Assembly: GCA_018056205.1 (NCBI GenBank)
Contig: JAGPGC010000061.1
Location: 1-6,819 of the forward strand
Direction: 5' to 3'
From: Candidatus Atribacteria bacterium
Lineage (GTDB): Bacteria; Atribacterota; Atribacteria; Atribacterales; Atribacteraceae
DNA length: 6,819 nucleotides
The notes under the pieces: generated by a model
Databases searched by the model: none
What the model saw: the letters and a program-made list of their open reading frames with translations, nothing else
Told to the model about the DNA's origin: nothing
Translations under genes and position numbers: made by a program
Shown: one piece after another, positions 5,401-6,819 of the stretch
Numbering within the stretch: the stretch's first letter is position 1
Layout of the letters: every line of letters begins with the position of its first letter

Positions 5401-6327
5401 ATGATGAACCTCTCCACTATTATCAACATTAGCTTTTTTCAGGCAGCTTTAAGAATGGCAACACCAATAGCTTTCGCTTCTTTAGGTGGAATGTATAATG
5501 AAAGAGCCGGTGTAGTTAACATTGGTTTAGAAGGAATCATGCTCAATTCAGCCTTTTTTGCTGTATATGCCAATTATTTAACCGGGAGTTCTTTTATGGG
5601 TATTATCGCCGGCTTAGCTTCTGGTTTCATTTTAGGAGTAATTTTAGCTGTTTTAACAGTAAAATATCATGGAAATCAGATTGTAGTTGGTACTGGTCTA
5701 AATGTTTTTGGGCTTAGTTTTAGTGCCTATATGTGTCAGAAAATCTGGGGATCAAGAGGCGCCTCTGAAACCATAATTGGCTTGGAAGAAAAAAGCATAT
5801 CTTTTTTGGGAAAAATCCCTTGGATTGGTCCAGTTATAGATAATCAAAACATCCTGGTTTACCTTATGATTATAATCTTTATACTTTCTCATTTCCTACT
5901 TTATAAAACCCACTGGGGCCTCCGCTTGCGTGCCGTAGGAGAAAATCCCCAAGCAGCCGATACTTCTGGAGTTAATGTATACCAATATAAATATTTTTAT
6001 ATTATTTTAGGATGTATGATAACTGGCTTGGGTGGTGTGTTTCTATCTATCGGTCATTTGAATTTCTTTGCCTGGGGAATGACCAGTGGTCGAGGCTTTA
6101 TTGCTCTTGCAGCTATGATTTTAGGAAAATGGACTCCCTTCGGCTGCTTGGCAGCTAGCTTCTTATTTGGTATGACTGATGCGCTCCAAATGAGAATTCA
6201 GGCTCTTGGTATCCTACCTTCACAGATCATCCTGCTTCTTCCTTATGTTATTACCATTCTGGTTTTAGCCGGTTTTGTTGGGCGCGCCAAAGCTCCTTCT
6301 AATTATCAACCCTATATAAAGCAATAG
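5401..6327 (+). CDS. BMP-type ABC transporter permease 2 (BPD_transp_2, NupQ-like)
   Basis: A 308-residue inner-membrane permease forming a heterodimer with the preceding gene product. Signature stretches are NERAGVVNIGLEGIML (33-48), the ATPase-contact loop GLRLRAVGENPQAADTSGV (173-191), and GRGFIALAAMILGKWTPFG (230-248). All three are at the expected places for NupQ/RfuD-like permeases, and they mirror the equivalent stretches of permease 1, as expected of paralogues. Hydrophobic segments lie at roughly 13-30, 40-60, 64-88, 93-111, 151-168, 199-219, 232-258 and 273-294. One base separates its ATG from the previous stop; the upstream GACGGA is a weak ribosome site, so coupled translation is likely. 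A second ATG follows at once (MM), and either may be used. It is the last gene of the operon: non-coding repeats begin 13 bases after the stop. Confidence 0.94.
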   Translation: MMNLSTIINISFFQAALRMATPIAFASLGGMYNERAGVVNIGLEGIMLNSAFFAVYANYLTGSSFMGIIAGLASGFILGVILAVLTVKYHGNQIVVGTGLNVFGLSFSAYMCQKIWGSRGASETIIGLEEKSISFLGKIPWIGPVIDNQNILVYLMIIIFILSHFLLYKTHWGLRLRAVGENPQAADTSGVNVYQYKYFYIILGCMITGLGGVFLSIGHLNFFAWGMTSGRGFIALAAMILGKWTPFGCLAASFLFGMTDALQMRIQALGILPSQIILLLPYVITILVLAGFVGRAKAPSNYQPYIKQ

Positions 6328-6339
6328 CTGGTTCTATAC

Positions 6340-6361
6340 GTGGGAGATGGTTAGGGTGAGG
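6340..6361 (+). repeat. Left arm of a 22-base inverted repeat
   Basis: GTGGGAGATGGTTAGG and the next six bases match the complement of 6619-6640 at 21 of 22 positions. It starts 13 bases after the permease stop. The same GC-rich motif recurs in intergenic DNA of many bacteria, where it gives spurious peptides such as LAPWWERVRVRG. Confidence 0.85.
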
Positions 6362-6375
6362 TGGCAAATAAAAAG

Positions 6376-6427
6376 CCATCATTGCGAGGAGTCCAACCGT
6401 AATTTGGTTGGATGACATGGCAATCTC
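6376..6427 (+). repeat. Dispersed repeat unit F, palindromic
   Basis: Related to unit D (1365-1416, opposite strand), 40 of 52 positions identical. It folds on itself: TCCAACC (6392-6398) with GGTTGGA (6406-6412), and outside that ATTGC (6381-6385) with GCAAT (6420-6424). It lies just after the operon and is followed by TTATTTTATAATTTTT, so the hairpin might end operon transcripts; the gap to the T-rich run makes this a weak terminator. It ends six bases before the stop of the GIY-YIG remnant. Confidence 0.75.
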
Positions 6428-6432
6428 TTATT

Positions 6433-6576
6433 TTATAATTTTTCATATAAATCATCCCAAAATGGATTAAAAATATTTATAAGTCCTATTTTCTTGCTTC
6501 GTGGCCAAGACTTTATTTGTTTTTCCCGATTTATTGCATTTTCAATATCATCATATATTTTATAATAGACCTTCAT
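6433..6576 (-). pseudogene. C-terminal remnant of a GIY-YIG endonuclease
   Basis: The 47 residues from MKVYYKIYDD to the stop at 6433 match the C-terminal part of short stand-alone GIY-YIG nucleases. In that family this region reads roughly LVYYE, a few residues of IEEA, then REKQIK, a basic WxRxKK segment and NPxWxDLY; here these appear as VYYKIYDDIENA, NREKQIKSWPRSKK and NPFWDDLYEKL. The N-terminal half, with the GIY and YIG strands and the catalytic arginine, is missing. Upstream the frame stays open only through repeat DNA (R2 copy 3 and the inverted-repeat arm), giving a meaningless IVIWCGLSN and APWWERVRVRG. No ribosome site precedes the ATG at 6576. The remnant lies inside a 22-base inverted repeat. 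It is almost certainly not a working nuclease. Confidence 0.8.
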
Positions 6577-6608
6577 ATTGCTTAAGCCGCACCAGATGAC
6601 AATGAAAA
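6565..6608 (-). repeat. 43-base dispersed repeat R2, copy 3 (inverted)
   Basis: On the - strand it reads TTTTCATTG, three bases, TCTGGTGC, then AATATGA and GTCTAT, the same blocks in the same order as copies 1 and 2, with one extra base. Its last 12 bases overlap the start of the GIY-YIG remnant, so it sits at the broken end of that gene. Confidence 0.7.
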
Positions 6609-6618
6609 TAAGTACCCC

Positions 6619-6640
6619 CCTCACCCTAACCCTCTCCCAC
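6619..6640 (-). repeat. Right arm of the 22-base inverted repeat
   Basis: CCTCACCCTAACCCTC and the next six bases mirror 6340-6361 with one mismatch. The two arms enclose about 257 bases containing unit F and the GIY-YIG remnant. CCCTC (6630-6634) can also pair locally with GAGGG (6649-6653). Confidence 0.85.
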
Positions 6641-6689
6641 CAAGGGGCGAGGGAAAAAAATAAATTATCGACATTATTCACTAATGACT

Positions 6690-6746
6690 CTACACTCATC
6701 ACTCGTTATTGCTTTGGTAGTTGCTACACTCATTGCCATAACGAGT
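6690..6746. repeat. Interlocked direct and inverted repeat
   Basis: CTACACTCAT occurs twice (6690-6699 and 6724-6733), and ACTCGTTAT (6701-6709) is mirrored perfectly by ATAACGAGT (6738-6746). A T-rich run, TTTTTTTATTATTT, follows from 6761. It could act as a terminator-like structure on the + strand, but the 28-base loop is long. There is no gene. Confidence 0.55.
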
Positions 6747-6774
6747 CAATTAGATAATGATTTTTTTATTATTT

Positions 6775-6819
6775 AAGATGTGATTCTCACTACTCATAGT
6801 TTTCATTCGGCTTACGATA
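6775..6819 (-). repeat. Dispersed repeat unit E, reaching the window edge
   Basis: Begins AAGATGTGATTCTCAC and continues with CATAGT in register with unit C (1309-1353). The match fades over the last 20 bases. It may continue beyond the window. Confidence 0.5.

Noticed and set aside
6619..6660. Rho-independent terminator from the CCCTC/GAGGG hairpin and the run of A
   Set aside because: On the - strand the T run precedes the hairpin, and on the + strand the hairpin is followed by A, so neither strand gives a hairpin followed by U.
6577..6702. N-terminal extension of the GIY-YIG remnant ORF to a GTG at 6702
   Set aside because: This stretch translates the inverted-repeat arm and R2 copy 3 (LAPWWERVRVRG and IVIWCG) and bears no resemblance to a GIY-YIG N-terminus.

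Overview
The window is AT-rich. It holds a compact four-gene ABC transporter operon on the + strand (1801-6327), three features on the - strand to its left (tRNA-Glu, a small ferredoxin and a zincin-type metallopeptidase), and repeat-dense non-coding DNA on both sides of the operon. The organism looks like an anaerobic bacterium. The ferredoxin is the 60-residue single-[4Fe-4S] kind known from Thermotoga, with the same six-cysteine layout. The substrate-binding protein has a signal-peptidase-I leader and no lipobox cysteine, which fits a diderm with a periplasm better than a Gram-positive. A Thermotogota-like or Atribacterota-like bacterium is a reasonable guess, but nothing here fixes the phylum.

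Left part (1-1070): a possible 3' end of a + strand gene ends at 49. A tRNA-Glu(UUC) with encoded CCA lies at 63-139 (-). The ferredoxin is at 260-442 (-) with its own extended -10 promoter and a strong ribosome site. A doubtful 31-residue ORF (557-652, -) lies downstream of an HExxHxxGxxE metallopeptidase (696-1070, -).

Intergenic region 1071-1800: about 730 bases with no credible gene. It holds four related repeat units (A and B in tandem, then C and D in the opposite orientation), a nested element made of two GC-rich hairpins around an AT-rich core, and two copies of a 43-base repeat. The operon promoter follows, with a small inverted repeat between -35 and -10.

Operon 1801-6327: a BMP/PnrA-family binding protein, a double-domain ABC ATPase and two BPD_transp_2 permeases, with gaps of 9, -7 and 1 bases. 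This is the gene order of the B. subtilis guanosine transporter NupNOPQ and of the treponemal riboflavin system RfuABCD. The binding protein captures the ligand outside the inner membrane, the two permeases form the channel, and the ATPase powers import. A purine nucleoside is the most likely substrate, but this is not proven by sequence.

Right part (6328-6819): a near-perfect 22-base inverted repeat (6340-6361 / 6619-6640) encloses the C-terminal remnant of a GIY-YIG endonuclease, plus further copies of the repeat families seen left of the operon. The most interesting signal is this shared set of small palindromic repeats on both sides of the transporter, one copy of which is fused to a broken GIY-YIG gene.
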